This document shows positions 34,557 through 44,178 of a stretch of 64,000 bases of DNA, piece after piece. The stretch is taken from assembly GCA_903887775.1 (NCBI GenBank), contig CAISRB010000005.1, positions 16,773 to 80,772 of the forward strand. Direction: 5' to 3'. How positions within the stretch are numbered: the first letter of the stretch is position 1; each line of letters begins with the position of its first letter. The notes beneath the pieces were generated by a model. That model was not told the DNA's origin. It saw nothing but the letters and a program-made list of their open reading frames with translations, and searched no databases. This stretch comes from an uncultured Bacteroidales bacterium. Its GTDB lineage: Bacteria; Bacteroidota; Bacteroidia; Bacteroidales; FEN-979. The translations under genes were made by a program, and so were the position numbers.

Positions 34557-34657
34557 TCTGAACCCGAACCTGAGCCCGCAGGGGGCATAAGGCATCAGCA
34601 TTATTTTTCTCCTGAATTGCAAGTACCTTCTTAACTTTATGAAAATTTTCCGGAACT

Positions 34658-35857
34658 ATGAAAAAAACCAATGATCCATCGACCCGCATATTCGACCTTT
34701 TACAATTCGGCGAATACGGGGATGTGAATCCATCGATCACGGATTCAGCCACCTACACTTTCATGCAGGCCATCACTATGAGCGAAACTTTCGCCGGCCA
34801 GCAGGAAGGCTGTTACCTGTATTCACGCCACTGGAATCCCACGAACAAATACCTTGCCGATGCACTTGCAGCCCTTGAAGGCACTGAATCTGCCTGGGTC
34901 ACCGCATCCGGAATGGCGGCAATTACGTGTGCAATACTACAGCTTGTAAAGAGCGGGGACCATGTCGTTTGCGCAATGACAATCTATGGAGGCACCTTCG
35001 CTTTCCTCTACAACTACATTAAAAAGTTCAATATCGATGTCACTTTTGTCGATATCCGCAAGCTGGATGATGTGCGTAAAGCGATAAGGCCGAACACAAA
35101 GATCATCTATACCGAATCGATGACGAACCCCCTGCTTCAGATCAGCGACATTCCCGAACTGGCTAAGATCGCCAACGAACATGGGATCAAACTGATGGTT
35201 GACAATACGTTCACTCCGATGATGATTTCTCCGGCCCTGCATGGGGCTCATATCGTGGTGCACAGCATGACGAAATTCATCAACGGGAAGAATGACTGCG
35301 TGGCAGGAGCAATATGCGGAGACAAGGACTTTATCGATGCCCTTTGCGATGTCAATAACGGCACAGCCATGTTGCTTGGCCCTTCGCTCGAACCCCTGCG
35401 CTCATCCAGCATATTAAAGAACCTGCACACTCTTCATATCAGGATGAAGCAGCACAGCAAAAACGCAATGTACCTTGCTGAACGGTTTAAGGAATATGGA
35501 GCAAAAATAATCTACCCCGGCCTTCCCGAGCATAAGGGGCATGAAGTCATGAAAAAGATCATGAATCCTGAGTTCGGTTTCGGCGCCATGATCGCGATCG
35601 ATATGGGGACTGCAGCCCGTGCATCGAAGCTGATGGAAGCCATGGAACTTGAGGGTGTTGGCTACCTGGCCGTAAGTCTGGGGTACTTTAAAACCCTGTT
35701 CAGCAATTCGGGCAAGAGCACTTCTTCGGAAGTCCCCGAAGAAATACAAAGGGAGATGGGATTATCAGAAGGACTGATCCGTTTTTCGGTGGGCCTTGAT
35801 AATGATATCGACCGCAGCTGGGAAAAGATCAGGCATTGCCTTGACCAGATGGGTTAA
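34658..35857 (+). CDS. PLP-dependent trans-sulfuration enzyme (Cys/Met family), second copy
   Basis: 399 residues, clearly diverged from the copy at 31330 but of the same family. PLP Lys206 is in VHSMTKFING, the phosphate loop is ASGMAAI (83-89), and YSRHWNPT is the Y-x-R-x-NPT active-site motif. A family-specific N-terminus (DLLQFGEYGDVNPSITDSATYTF) and the GGTFAFLYNYIKKF segment are typical of Bacteroidetes enzymes annotated as O-acetylhomoserine sulfhydrylase or methionine gamma-lyase; the reaction is not assignable. It starts 101 bp after thrH and may have its own promoter (TAACTTTA at 34631-34638, weak). Confidence 0.85.
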   Translation: MKKTNDPSTRIFDLLQFGEYGDVNPSITDSATYTFMQAITMSETFAGQQEGCYLYSRHWNPTNKYLADALAALEGTESAWVTASGMAAITCAILQLVKSGDHVVCAMTIYGGTFAFLYNYIKKFNIDVTFVDIRKLDDVRKAIRPNTKIIYTESMTNPLLQISDIPELAKIANEHGIKLMVDNTFTPMMISPALHGAHIVVHSMTKFINGKNDCVAGAICGDKDFIDALCDVNNGTAMLLGPSLEPLRSSSILKNLHTLHIRMKQHSKNAMYLAERFKEYGAKIIYPGLPEHKGHEVMKKIMNPEFGFGAMIAIDMGTAARASKLMEAMELEGVGYLAVSLGYFKTLFSNSGKSTSSEVPEEIQREMGLSEGLIRFSVGLDNDIDRSWEKIRHCLDQMG

Positions 35858-35862
35858 ACCCC

Positions 35863-38727
35863 CTAAGACTGGCAGGTCGACACCAGGTTCCTGTCTCCGT
35901 AAGCATCGTCGATACGTGTAACTGTTGGCCAGTATTTGTCGTCGGCCGACCAGGGCATCGGATAAGCGGCTTTCTGCCTGGAATAGGGCAGGGTCCACTC
36001 ATCGGCCGAAACCATGGCTGCAGTGTGGGGCGCTTTCATGATCACATTCACAAGCTTGTCGGCTTTGCCCGATGCAATCTCATCAATCTCGCCCCTGATG
36101 GATATCATAGCCTCGATAAATCGGTTCAGTTCATAATAAGGCTCGCTTTCGGTAGGCTCTACCATCAATGTGCCATGTACGGGGAAAGCAACGGTAGGAG
36201 CATGGAAACCGTAATCCATAAGCCTCTTTGCTATATCAATAGCCCCGATGTTGGTCTGGCGTGTAATCCCGTTGCAATCAACTATCATTTCATGCGCGCA
36301 GCGGCCGTTCTTCCCTGAATACAAAATCGGGTAATAGGGCTCCAGGCAGGATTTGAGATAATTGGCGTTTAAAATAGCCATCTTCGTAGCTTCAGTCAAT
36401 CCTTCCCCTCCCATCAGCTTGATATAGGCATAGGAGATCGTGAGGATCAGGGCGCTGCCGTATGGTCCTGAAGCAACGGCCGTGGTCCCGGTCTTCCCGC
36501 CGGTCTCAACCTGGGTATGGCGCGGCAGGAAAGGTGAGAGGTGCTTCGCAGCTGCAATCGGGCCTTCTCCGGGTCCGCCGCCCCCGTGAGGAATTGCGAA
36601 GGTCTTGTGAAGGTTGAGGTGGCATATATCGGCCCCGATCATTCCCGGGTTCGTGAGCCCGACCTGGGCATTCATATTGGCCCCGTCCATATAAACCTGG
36701 CCGCCGTTTTCATGAATGATTTTCACGATCTCAAGTATGTTTTCTTCAAACACCCCGTGAGTGGAGGGATAGGTTACCATCAGCGCCGAAAGTTTGTCCT
36801 TATGCTGGACTGCCTTCTCACGAAGGTCGGCAGTGTCGATGTTGCCGTGATCATCGCATTTCACAACAACTACCTGCATCCCGGCCATCGCGGCACTTGC
36901 AGGATTTGTGCCGTGGGCCGAAGACGGGATGAGGCAAACGTTCCTGTGCCCATCGCCCCGGCTTATATGATACTGCCTTATCACCATCAGCCCGGCATAT
37001 TCTCCTGCCGCGCCTGAATTGGGCATGAATGAAACAGAATCGAACCCGGTGATCTCGCAAAGGTCTTTTTCAAGCTCCTTGATCAGGTATTGGAAGCCTT
37101 CGGCCTGGTCGAGGGGCACGAAAGGATGAACCCCTCCGAATTCGGGATAACTCAGTGCGAACAGCTCTGATGCGGCATTCAGCTTCATCGTGCAGGAACC
37201 CAGGGGGATCATCGAACGGTTGAGCGAAAGGTCCTTGATCTCAAGTTTCTTGAGGTAACGCATCATTTCGGTCTCGGAATGATATGAGTTGAAGACCTTT
37301 TGTGTCATGAATGCGGATGTCCTTGTAAGTTCAGCCGGCACAGTGGTGATCATCTCACATTCCTTCGGGTTGCAGATGAACTCTGTAAACATTTTCCCGT
37401 TGGCTTCGGCAAACAGTTTAAGGATTATGTTGATGTCGGAGAGTCCAGTGGTCTCGTCAAAGCTGATGCCGACATGTTTTTCGCTGATGTACCTGAAATT
37501 CATGCCCAGCCCGATAGCCCTGGACCTTATTTTTTCGCTGGTAACCCCTTCGGGCAGTTCAATGCATAAGGTGTCGAAGAAATGACTGTTAAGCTGCCTG
37601 TACCCGTATTTCACGATTTCCTGTGAAAGTACGCCGGTGAGTATGTTGATGTGACGGGCAATCTGTTTTATTCCTTTCGGCCCGTGGTATACACCGTACA
37701 TCCCTGCCATAACGGCCAGCAAAACCTGAGATGTGCATATGTTTGATGTCGCACGTTCACGTTTTATGTGCTGTTCGCGGGTCTGCAATGCCATTCTCAA
37801 TGCCCTGTTGCCATTGGCATCCACTGAGATCCCGATGATACGCCCGGGCATCTGCCTCTTGAATTCCTCCCTTGTGGCAAAGAATGCTGCATGGGGTCCT
37901 CCGTATCCCATCGGGATACCGAACCTCTGGGATGAACCGAATACAACGTCGGCTCCCCATTCGCCCGGGGGGGTAAGCAAGGCCAGGCTCAGGAGGTCGC
38001 TTGCAACGGCAACGCCTATCTTAAACGCATGGGCTTTTGTGATAAAGGAACGGTAATCAGTAATTTCGCCATACTGGTCGGGATACTGGACAACGGATCC
38101 GAAGAATGTATTATCCGGGGCAAACTCTGGAGGTTTTCCGAAAACAAGTTCTATCCCGAGTGGAACTGCCCTTGTGCGTATTACATCGGCGGTTTGAGGG
38201 AAAATGTTATCCGCCACAAAAAATTTATTCGCTCCCCGTTTAACAGTCTCCCTGTCGCGTGAATTGAAAAGCATGATCATGGCTTCGGATGCGGCCGTGC
38301 CTTCGTCAAGAAGGGAGGCATTGGCAACAGGCATGCCGGTAAGGTCACTGATCATGGTCTGGAAATCGAGCAATGCTTCGAGCCGGCCCTGGGATATCTC
38401 CGCCTGGTAAGGTGTATAGGCCGTATACCAGCCGGGGTTCTCTAAAATATTCCGGAGTATTACGGCCGGGGTGATCGTATTGTAATATCCCTGCCCTATA
38501 TATGTTTTGAAAAGCTTGTTTTTGGCTGCAATACCCTTGATATGATTCAGGTACTGGTACTCATTCATCCCTTTCGGAAGGTTCAGGTTTGATTTCAGGC
38601 GGATGGCCGAAGGCACAGTCTCTTCGATTAACTTTTCAAGGGTTTTAACGCCTATCTTTTCAAGCATGATGTCAATTTCGGCGCCGGACGGGCCGTTATG
38701 TCTTCTAGCAAAATTGTCAGTGATCAT
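35863..38727 (-). CDS. gcvP: Glycine dehydrogenase (decarboxylating), P protein
   Basis: 954 residues, full-length single-chain P protein. It decarboxylates glycine and passes the methylamine group to the lipoyl H protein; THF then takes the C1 unit. The PLP Lys is in HLNLHKTFAIPHGGGGPG near residue 710, with the Gly-rich channel behind it. N-terminal DNFARRHNGPSGAEIDIML and GYYNTITPAVILRNILENPGWYTAYTPYQAEISQGRLEAL are diagnostic. T and H proteins are not in the window. lpdA at 29766-31154 would supply the L protein activity. Its stop lies 5 bp from the convergent PLP gene. Confidence 0.97.
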   Translation of the reverse strand: MITDNFARRHNGPSGAEIDIMLEKIGVKTLEKLIEETVPSAIRLKSNLNLPKGMNEYQYLNHIKGIAAKNKLFKTYIGQGYYNTITPAVILRNILENPGWYTAYTPYQAEISQGRLEALLDFQTMISDLTGMPVANASLLDEGTAASEAMIMLFNSRDRETVKRGANKFFVADNIFPQTADVIRTRAVPLGIELVFGKPPEFAPDNTFFGSVVQYPDQYGEITDYRSFITKAHAFKIGVAVASDLLSLALLTPPGEWGADVVFGSSQRFGIPMGYGGPHAAFFATREEFKRQMPGRIIGISVDANGNRALRMALQTREQHIKRERATSNICTSQVLLAVMAGMYGVYHGPKGIKQIARHINILTGVLSQEIVKYGYRQLNSHFFDTLCIELPEGVTSEKIRSRAIGLGMNFRYISEKHVGISFDETTGLSDINIILKLFAEANGKMFTEFICNPKECEMITTVPAELTRTSAFMTQKVFNSYHSETEMMRYLKKLEIKDLSLNRSMIPLGSCTMKLNAASELFALSYPEFGGVHPFVPLDQAEGFQYLIKELEKDLCEITGFDSVSFMPNSGAAGEYAGLMVIRQYHISRGDGHRNVCLIPSSAHGTNPASAAMAGMQVVVVKCDDHGNIDTADLREKAVQHKDKLSALMVTYPSTHGVFEENILEIVKIIHENGGQVYMDGANMNAQVGLTNPGMIGADICHLNLHKTFAIPHGGGGPGEGPIAAAKHLSPFLPRHTQVETGGKTGTTAVASGPYGSALILTISYAYIKLMGGEGLTEATKMAILNANYLKSCLEPYYPILYSGKNGRCAHEMIVDCNGITRQTNIGAIDIAKRLMDYGFHAPTVAFPVHGTLMVEPTESEPYYELNRFIEAMISIRGEIDEIASGKADKLVNVIMKAPHTAAMVSADEWTLPYSRQKAAYPMPWSADDKYWPTVTRIDDAYGDRNLVSTCQS

Positions 38728-38759
38728 ATTTTAAGTTTTTGATGGCAGATTGAGATTCG

Positions 38760-38767
38760 CAAAAATA
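38760..38767 (-). promoter_or_regulatory. TATTTTTG -7 element for gcvP
   Basis: TATTTTTG on the minus strand, 33 bp before the gcvP ATG. TTTG lies only 14 bp upstream of it, too close for the usual 19-21 bp spacer, so only the -7 box is convincing. Confidence 0.4.
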
Positions 38768-38805
38768 CCAAGAATCGTTTACAAAGTAAAATGAAATCAG
38801 CCAGC

Positions 38806-38844
38806 ATAAAAAAAGAAACCCCAGGAATCAACCGGGGGTTTCTT
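38806..38844 (-). terminator. Rho-independent terminator after hppA
   Basis: On the minus strand a 10-bp perfect stem AAGAAACCCC / GGGGTTTCTT (38844-38835 and 38822-38813) with a 12-nt loop is followed by TTTTTTTAT. It lies 21 bp behind the hppA stop and upstream of gcvP, so it separates the two genes. Confidence 0.9.
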
Positions 38845-38865
38845 CAACAGCAGGATTAACCCTGG

Positions 38866-41292
38866 CTAGCTTTTCCTGATCCTCATGTTATAGAAGGAAC
38901 GGTAAACAAAATATAAGGCAACAGCGAAGAAGCAAACTCCAATATAAGGGGCTATGCTGTAAAAATGTTCCGAAATCGCTATTTCCATTGCAAGGAGCCC
39001 GAATAAAGTCGTGAACTTGATGATGGGGTTCAGGGCAACCGAAGAGGTGTCCTTGAAAGGATCGCCTACGGTGTCGCCAACAACGGCGGCATCATGCAGT
39101 GCAGTGCCTTTTTCCTTAAGGTCAACTTCAACTACCTTCTTTGCATTGTCCCATGCCCCCCCCGCATTAGCCATGAATATGGCCTGGAATAAACCGAAGA
39201 AAGCAATGGATATAAGGTAGCTTACAAAGAAGGAAGCTGCTGCATACCTGAGCGGATCGGTCTTGGCCAGCAACACATCCTGGTAACCCGAAAGGAATGC
39301 TATGGCCAGAGCGAAAGAAAAAATAGCGACGAAAATGTTGAACATCCCGGTTTGTGCGTATTGTGTACAGATCTTGACAACCTCTTTAGATGTTTCGACG
39401 GATGCTTTTTTATCGGCATGTTCATCAAGGCGGATGTTCTTTTTGATGTATTCAACGGCCCTGTATGCGCCTGTGGTAACAGCCTGGATGGAAGCACCGG
39501 TAAACCAGTAAATTACTGCTCCGCCCATGAGGAACCCAAGGATGCTGTATGGGTTCAGGATGTTGAGGATCTGCTCGGGGCTGATGCCGAACTTGTTTTG
39601 GATTACAAGGATCAATGAGAAAATCATGGTTGTAGCGCCGACAACCGCAGTGCCGATGAGAACGGGTTTTGCAGTGGCTTTGAATGTATTCCCTGCTCCG
39701 TCGTTGGCTTCAAGGTAATGTTTGGCTTTTTCAAAATCAGGTTTGAAACCGAATTCTTTCTCAATTTCCCTTGATGCCTTTTCCTTATCTTCTTCGATAA
39801 GTGAAAGTTCATATACTGACTGGGCATTGTCGGTAACGGGGCCGTAACTGTCTACCGCGATGGTAACAGGTCCCATTCCAAGGAATCCGAAAGCAACAAG
39901 GCCGAAAGCAAAAATGGAAGGATAGGTCATATAGGCATCCAGGCCGTTCTTGCTGGCAATATATGCGACGAACATGAGCACGAGGAATACCATGCCCTGC
40001 CAGAATGCGCTGAAGTTACCTGCAACGAGGCCCGAAAGGATGTTGAGGGAGGCGCCGCCTTCGCGTGAGGCAGTAACGACTTCATTCACATGCCTTGATT
40101 TGGGGCTGGTGAAGATCTTCGTGAATTCAGGGATCAAAGCAGCGCCCAGGGTTCCGCAGCTGATGATGATGGAAAGGGTGAGCCAGAGGTTGTTTGCCAG
40201 GTCGCCGATCATCACCTTGCTGGCGATGAAAGTGACGATGATTGACAAAATCGAGGTGATCCATACCAGGTTGGTCAGAGGGCGCTCAAAATCGATGTCG
40301 TCTTGTTTGCTGTAAAGAGCCTGGCTGAGGGCTTTGTTGATGTAAAATGCGGTGATTGAAGTGATGACCATCAGAACGCGCATGACGAATATCCAGGTCA
40401 ATAATTCCTTTTGGTGATCGAGGAAATCGCCGCCTTTAACAACGGCGAGTACGATGAAACTGATAAGGGCAACTCCCGTTACACCGTAGGTTTCAAAACC
40501 GTCGGCTGTGGGGCCTACGCTATCGCCTGCATTGTCGCCTGTACAATCTGCGATAACACCGGGATTCCTGGGATCATCTTCCTTGATCTTGAAAACCACC
40601 TTCATGAGGTCGGAACCGATATCGGCGATCTTTGTGAAGATACCGCCTGCGATACGCAGGGCGGATGCGCCAAGAGATTCACCTATAGCGAAACCGATAA
40701 AACTGGCCCCTGCAAATTCCCTGGGAACAAATAATAAGATGATAAGCATCATGATCAGCTCAACACAGATGAGCATGACCCCAATACTCATCCCTGAATC
40801 CAGGGGGATGTTCAATAATTTTATAGGCTTGCGCTCCAGGGAGGCAAAAGCCATCCTGCTGTTGGCAAGTGTGTTCATCCTGATTCCAAACCAGGCAACA
40901 CCGTATGATCCGAGGATCCCGACAACTGTCCACGAAAGGATCAGTATCACTCCGCCGAATGGCATGGCCTGGAGAAAGCCGAAATAAAACGCAATGCAAA
41001 GACCGATGATGACAAACAACATCACCAGGAATTTACCCTGCTGGATCAGGTAAGTCTTGCAGGTTTCAAAAATGATCTTGGCGACATCCAACATCGACTG
41101 GTGTGCACCTAATTTCCTGACTTTCTGGAACTGGTAGTATCCAAATAGCATTCCCAGCAGGCAAATCAGGAACCCGAACATCAGCAGATTGTTCTGCGAG
41201 GAAGTCAGGGCAGGAATTTTAAGGTCTGCCTCCGAGGCAAACATTGACAATGGCAGCATCATGGCTGCAAAAAGTATAGCCAGTTTCTTCAT
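38866..41292 (-). CDS. hppA: Membrane-bound pyrophosphatase (ion-pumping)
   Basis: 808 residues with about 16 membrane helices. It hydrolyses PPi and pumps Na+ and/or H+ across the inner membrane. The active-site motifs DDPRNPGVIADCTGDNAGDSVG and the C-terminal GGAWDNAKKVVE ... HDAAVVGDTVGDPFKDTSS are intact. The segment aligned with the K+-dependence site reads GNTFKATAKP, with Lys where K+-dependent enzymes have Ala. Residues 1-20 could be a cleavable signal. Bacteroides enzymes of this clade include dual Na+/H+ pumps; ion choice here is inference. It has a TTGG-19-TAAATTTG promoter and a strong terminator, a single-gene unit. Confidence 0.96.
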   Translation of the reverse strand: MKKLAILFAAMMLPLSMFASEADLKIPALTSSQNNLLMFGFLICLLGMLFGYYQFQKVRKLGAHQSMLDVAKIIFETCKTYLIQQGKFLVMLFVIIGLCIAFYFGFLQAMPFGGVILILSWTVVGILGSYGVAWFGIRMNTLANSRMAFASLERKPIKLLNIPLDSGMSIGVMLICVELIMMLIILLFVPREFAGASFIGFAIGESLGASALRIAGGIFTKIADIGSDLMKVVFKIKEDDPRNPGVIADCTGDNAGDSVGPTADGFETYGVTGVALISFIVLAVVKGGDFLDHQKELLTWIFVMRVLMVITSITAFYINKALSQALYSKQDDIDFERPLTNLVWITSILSIIVTFIASKVMIGDLANNLWLTLSIIISCGTLGAALIPEFTKIFTSPKSRHVNEVVTASREGGASLNILSGLVAGNFSAFWQGMVFLVLMFVAYIASKNGLDAYMTYPSIFAFGLVAFGFLGMGPVTIAVDSYGPVTDNAQSVYELSLIEEDKEKASREIEKEFGFKPDFEKAKHYLEANDGAGNTFKATAKPVLIGTAVVGATTMIFSLILVIQNKFGISPEQILNILNPYSILGFLMGGAVIYWFTGASIQAVTTGAYRAVEYIKKNIRLDEHADKKASVETSKEVVKICTQYAQTGMFNIFVAIFSFALAIAFLSGYQDVLLAKTDPLRYAAASFFVSYLISIAFFGLFQAIFMANAGGAWDNAKKVVEVDLKEKGTALHDAAVVGDTVGDPFKDTSSVALNPIIKFTTLFGLLAMEIAISEHFYSIAPYIGVCFFAVALYFVYRSFYNMRIRKS

Positions 41293-41317
41293 AAAAAAAA
41301 TTTACTTGTTAGGACGC

Positions 41318-41348
41318 CAAATTTATGAAGGATTTTGAAACATTCCAA
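41318..41348 (-). promoter_or_regulatory. Bacteroidetes-type promoter for hppA
   Basis: On the minus strand: TTGG (41348-41345), a 19-bp spacer and TAAATTTG (41325-41318), 26 bp before the ATG. It is part of a divergent promoter region with the nuclease gene. Confidence 0.65.
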
Positions 41349-41400
41349 TTAAAAGACATTTTTTCGTCACGAGTTTATTCAGAATCCGGAAGAATAGTGG

Positions 41401-41408
41401 TAAATTTG
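41401..41408 (+). promoter_or_regulatory. TAAATTTG -7 element for bifunctional nuclease operon
   Basis: Perfect TAnnTTTG match 24 bp before the ATG at 41432. No good TTTG box at 19-21 bp upstream (a TTTA lies 23 bp away). It is divergent from the hppA promoter 76 bp away. Confidence 0.45.
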
Positions 41409-41431
41409 TTCTGCCAATCGAAATTTGCCTG

Positions 41432-42028
41432 ATGGAGAAGATCCGCCTCGAAATCATTGGAATGTCATACAGCCAATCCCAGACCGGTGCCTATGCCCTG
41501 ATATTAGGCGAGAAGAATGGAAAACGCAGGCTCCCCATAATTATAGGAGGTTTTGAAGCCCAGGCTATTGCCATCGAATTGGAGAAAATAAAAACACCAA
41601 GGCCCCTGACGCATGATTTATTTAAATGTTTTGCAGATGCCTTTAATGTTGAAGTAACGGAGATCCTGATCAATAAATTCCAGGAAGGTGTTTTTTATGC
41701 CCAGCTTGTATGCAGCGATGGAAACAAGGTGGAGGAAGTAGATTCACGTACTTCGGATGCCATTGCGATTGCACTTAGGTTTAACTGCCCTATTTTTACT
41801 TATGAGGATATTATGAAGGCAGCTTCCATCATGGTGGAGGAGGATGAAGATAAACCGATAACCATGAACACGGAATCGAAACCTAAAACTTCGACCAAAC
41901 AGGAGTTCACCGGTCAATCAGTGGCCGAGCTCAATGAAATGCTTCAGGCTGCCATCGAAAATGAAGAATATGAAAAAGCATCCCGCATCAGGGATGAATT
42001 GAACCGCCGTAACCGGATCAGGAAATAA
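41432..42028 (+). CDS. Bifunctional nuclease (DUF151) with C-terminal UVR motif
   Basis: 198 residues. The BFN/DUF151 domain covers ~1-135: MSYSQSQTGAYALILGEKNGKRRLPIIIGGFEAQAIAIELE, PRPLTHDLF and DSRTSDAIAIALRFNCPIFTYEDIM are conserved. Plant and bacterial members show DNase and RNase activity. A UvrB/UvrC (UVR) motif ends the protein (LNEMLQAAIENEEYEKASRIRDELNRR, ~165-191). The ~30-residue linker between is polar. It is the first gene of a thyA-folA cluster, 3 bp before thyA, so it shares an operon with thymidylate synthesis. Confidence 0.92.
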   Translation: MEKIRLEIIGMSYSQSQTGAYALILGEKNGKRRLPIIIGGFEAQAIAIELEKIKTPRPLTHDLFKCFADAFNVEVTEILINKFQEGVFYAQLVCSDGNKVEEVDSRTSDAIAIALRFNCPIFTYEDIMKAASIMVEEDEDKPITMNTESKPKTSTKQEFTGQSVAELNEMLQAAIENEEYEKASRIRDELNRRNRIRK

Positions 42029-42031
42029 TAC

Positions 42032-42826
42032 ATGCAACAATATCTCAGCCTGCTTGATTTTGTACTGAAGAATGGTGTCAGAAAGGAAGACCGGACTGGA
42101 ACCGGTACGATAAGTATTTTCGGTTATCAGATGCGGTTCAATCTGGCCGATGGCTTCCCTGTGATGACAACGAAGAAACTGCATCTCCGTTCAATAATCC
42201 ATGAGCTCCTTTGGTTCCTTCAGGGGGCGACGAATGTGAAGTACCTGCACGAGAATAAGGTGACGATATGGGACGAATGGGCAAAAGCAGATGGTGAACT
42301 TGGGCATATTTATGGCTACCAGTGGAGATTCTGGCCCGGGCATGACGGAACCCATATCGACCAGATAAAACTGGTTGTTGACTCAATCAGGAAGAATCCG
42401 GATTCACGCAGGCATATTGTAAGTGCCTGGAATGTCGGAGAACTTGACCTTATGGCCCTGCCTCCCTGCCACCTTATGTTCCAGTTCTATGTCGCCAACG
42501 GAAAGCTTTCCTGCCAGATGTACCAGAGATCCTGTGATATCTTTCTCGGAGTCCCGTTTAACATTGCTTCTTATGCTTTGCTTCTCATGATGATGGCTCA
42601 GGTAACCGGACTTCAACCCGGTGAATTTGTTCACACCCTCGGAGATGCCCATATTTACCTTAACCATATGGAGCAGGTAAAGTTACAGCTTACAAGGACC
42701 CCATTCCCCTTGCCGGAAATGACGCTCAATCCTGAGGTAAACGATATTTTTAAATTCAAATTTGAGGATTTTACCCTGAGTGGTTATCAGTCGCACCCGC
42801 ATATCAAAGGTGAAATTTCTGTTTAA
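42032..42826 (+). CDS. thyA: Thymidylate synthase
   Basis: 264 residues, the same length as E. coli ThyA. It methylates dUMP to dTMP using methylene-THF. Catalytic Cys146 is in [14 protein letters not shown] at the same position as in E. coli. Other conserved elements: [44 protein letters not shown] and the C-terminal [14 protein letters not shown]. The dihydrofolate it releases is reduced by FolA, encoded 9 bp downstream. Confidence 0.98.
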   Translation: MQQYLSLLDFVLKNGVRKEDRTGTGTISIFGYQMRFNLADGFPVMTTKKLHLRSIIHELLWFLQGATNVKYLHENKVTIWDEWAKADGELGHIYGYQWRFWPGHDGTHIDQIKLVVDSIRKNPDSRRHIVSAWNVGELDLMALPPCHLMFQFYVANGKLSCQMYQRSCDIFLGVPFNIASYALLLMMMAQVTGLQPGEFVHTLGDAHIYLNHMEQVKLQLTRTPFPLPEMTLNPEVNDIFKFKFEDFTLSGYQSHPHIKGEISV

Positions 42827-42835
42827 CTTTGTACT

Positions 42836-43324
42836 ATGCTTTCAATCATTGTTGCAATAGCCGAAAACCTGGCCATAGGAAAGGATAATGACCTTTTGTG
42901 GCATATCCCCGAAGACCTGAAGCGCTTTAAGAAAATAACGGTTGGTCACACCATTATCATGGGCAAACGAACCTGGTATTCCCTTCCGAAACGCCCCCTC
43001 CCTGACCGCAGAAGCGTTGTGATCAGTGATATTCCCGGTGAGATCATCGAAGGCTGCGTCATGGCTTATTCCATAGAAGATGCTGTGACAAAATGTGACC
43101 CTGCTGAGGAGAATTTTGTGATCGGGGGTGCTTCGGTCTACAGGCAGTTCCTGCCTCTCGCCGGCCGGCTGTATCTTACCCGGGTACATAAGCCCTTTGA
43201 AGGAGACGTATTCTTTCCGGCTATCAATTTGAAAGAGTGGGATCTTATATCCCGGGAAGATTTCCCAGAAGATAAAAATCTTGGGTTCTCCTATTCGTAC
43301 GAGAACCTTCAGCGCAAACCATGA
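42836..43324 (+). CDS. folA: Dihydrofolate reductase
   Basis: 162 residues. It reduces dihydrofolate with NADPH. The active-site Asp27 is in WHIPEDLKRF (Glu26-Asp27), the loop MGKRTWYSLPKRPLPDRRSVV binds NADPH, and VIGGASVYRQFLP is the second nucleotide-binding motif. Its last 4 bp overlap the following lipoprotein gene. It is in one operon with thyA, as usual. Confidence 0.97.
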   Translation: MLSIIVAIAENLAIGKDNDLLWHIPEDLKRFKKITVGHTIIMGKRTWYSLPKRPLPDRRSVVISDIPGEIIEGCVMAYSIEDAVTKCDPAEENFVIGGASVYRQFLPLAGRLYLTRVHKPFEGDVFFPAINLKEWDLISREDFPEDKNLGFSYSYENLQRKP

Positions 43325-44172
43325 TAAAACCCGTACATAAAGGTTTCAGAGCAGCATGGCTGTCGCTGGCTGCAGTAATAATGATTTCGGCTGCCGCCGG
43401 ATGCAGGAAAAACACCTCAAAAGACCTTCGCCCCGATTATAACGTTGCAAATGATATCGTGTTTATCGAAAGGGGACTGTTCCATACATTCAACCTTCTT
43501 CTCAAAGCAAACCTCGATTCCAATATCATGCATGGGGATTTGGGAGTTATAGACAATGCAGTCGTTTCCTACAGCAGGTCTTCAGGGAAGTTCACCTTTA
43601 ATTATCAGGATAAATTATGCGCCGACAGTGCAACCAGGAACGGAAGGATAGTAGCCAGTCTCACGGGTGATTTCTTTACCTCCGGGACAGGGGTCACTGT
43701 TGAATTTCAAAATTATTCGGAGGATTCACGGCAATTTACCGGCAGCGACAACCTGGTCAATAATATAATGTCTCTGGGGGGCAACGGAGGCTATTATTCC
43801 ACGATCGTCAACCTCACGGTCGCGAAGGATCCGGCTCATTCGACCCTGTGGAATTCATTACTGACTTATCATATTCCTGTTGTGATCAAGATGAACCCCG
43901 ACAGCCTTGTCCCGTTTACCATCAGCGGAACAGGGAACGGGACTTCATCAGGCACTTATGCATTTTCATTTGAGGTAAGCACCCCTCTGCTGAATGATAT
44001 TTATTGCCCATGGATCCGGAAGGGGATCATGCAAGTCTCAGTTCCCTCAGCGGATGCCCCCGGCGGGACCATTGAATATGCCAACAACCAAAAGTGCGAT
44101 AACAGGGTCACTTACAATTTTGAAGGCTCTGTATTTAAGGGGTGGATCATCAGTAAACAATTAAATTACTGA
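43321..44172 (+). CDS. Hypothetical beta-rich lipoprotein
   Basis: 283 residues with a lipoprotein signal (lipobox AAGC, Cys28). No family recognised. The mature part is rich in Ser/Thr/Asn/Gly and beta-strands (NAVVSYSRSSGKFTFNYQDKL, GDFFTSGTGVTVEFQNYSED), with two Cys residues near the end (NDIYCPWIRKG ... NNQKCDNRVTY) that could form a disulfide in the periplasm. The start overlaps folA by 4 bp (ATGA), hence translational coupling to a cytoplasmic enzyme, a position without evident meaning. It ends 6 bp before a convergent gene. Confidence 0.7.
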   Translation: MIKPVHKGFRAAWLSLAAVIMISAAAGCRKNTSKDLRPDYNVANDIVFIERGLFHTFNLLLKANLDSNIMHGDLGVIDNAVVSYSRSSGKFTFNYQDKLCADSATRNGRIVASLTGDFFTSGTGVTVEFQNYSEDSRQFTGSDNLVNNIMSLGGNGGYYSTIVNLTVAKDPAHSTLWNSLLTYHIPVVIKMNPDSLVPFTISGTGNGTSSGTYAFSFEVSTPLLNDIYCPWIRKGIMQVSVPSADAPGGTIEYANNQKCDNRVTYNFEGSVFKGWIISKQLNY

Positions 44173-44178
44173 GGGATA

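Noticed and set aside
34559..34580. GAACCC GAACCT GAGCCC behind the thrH stop, looking like another short array
   Set aside because: Only three imperfect units of period 6, not 7; too short to set apart from chance.
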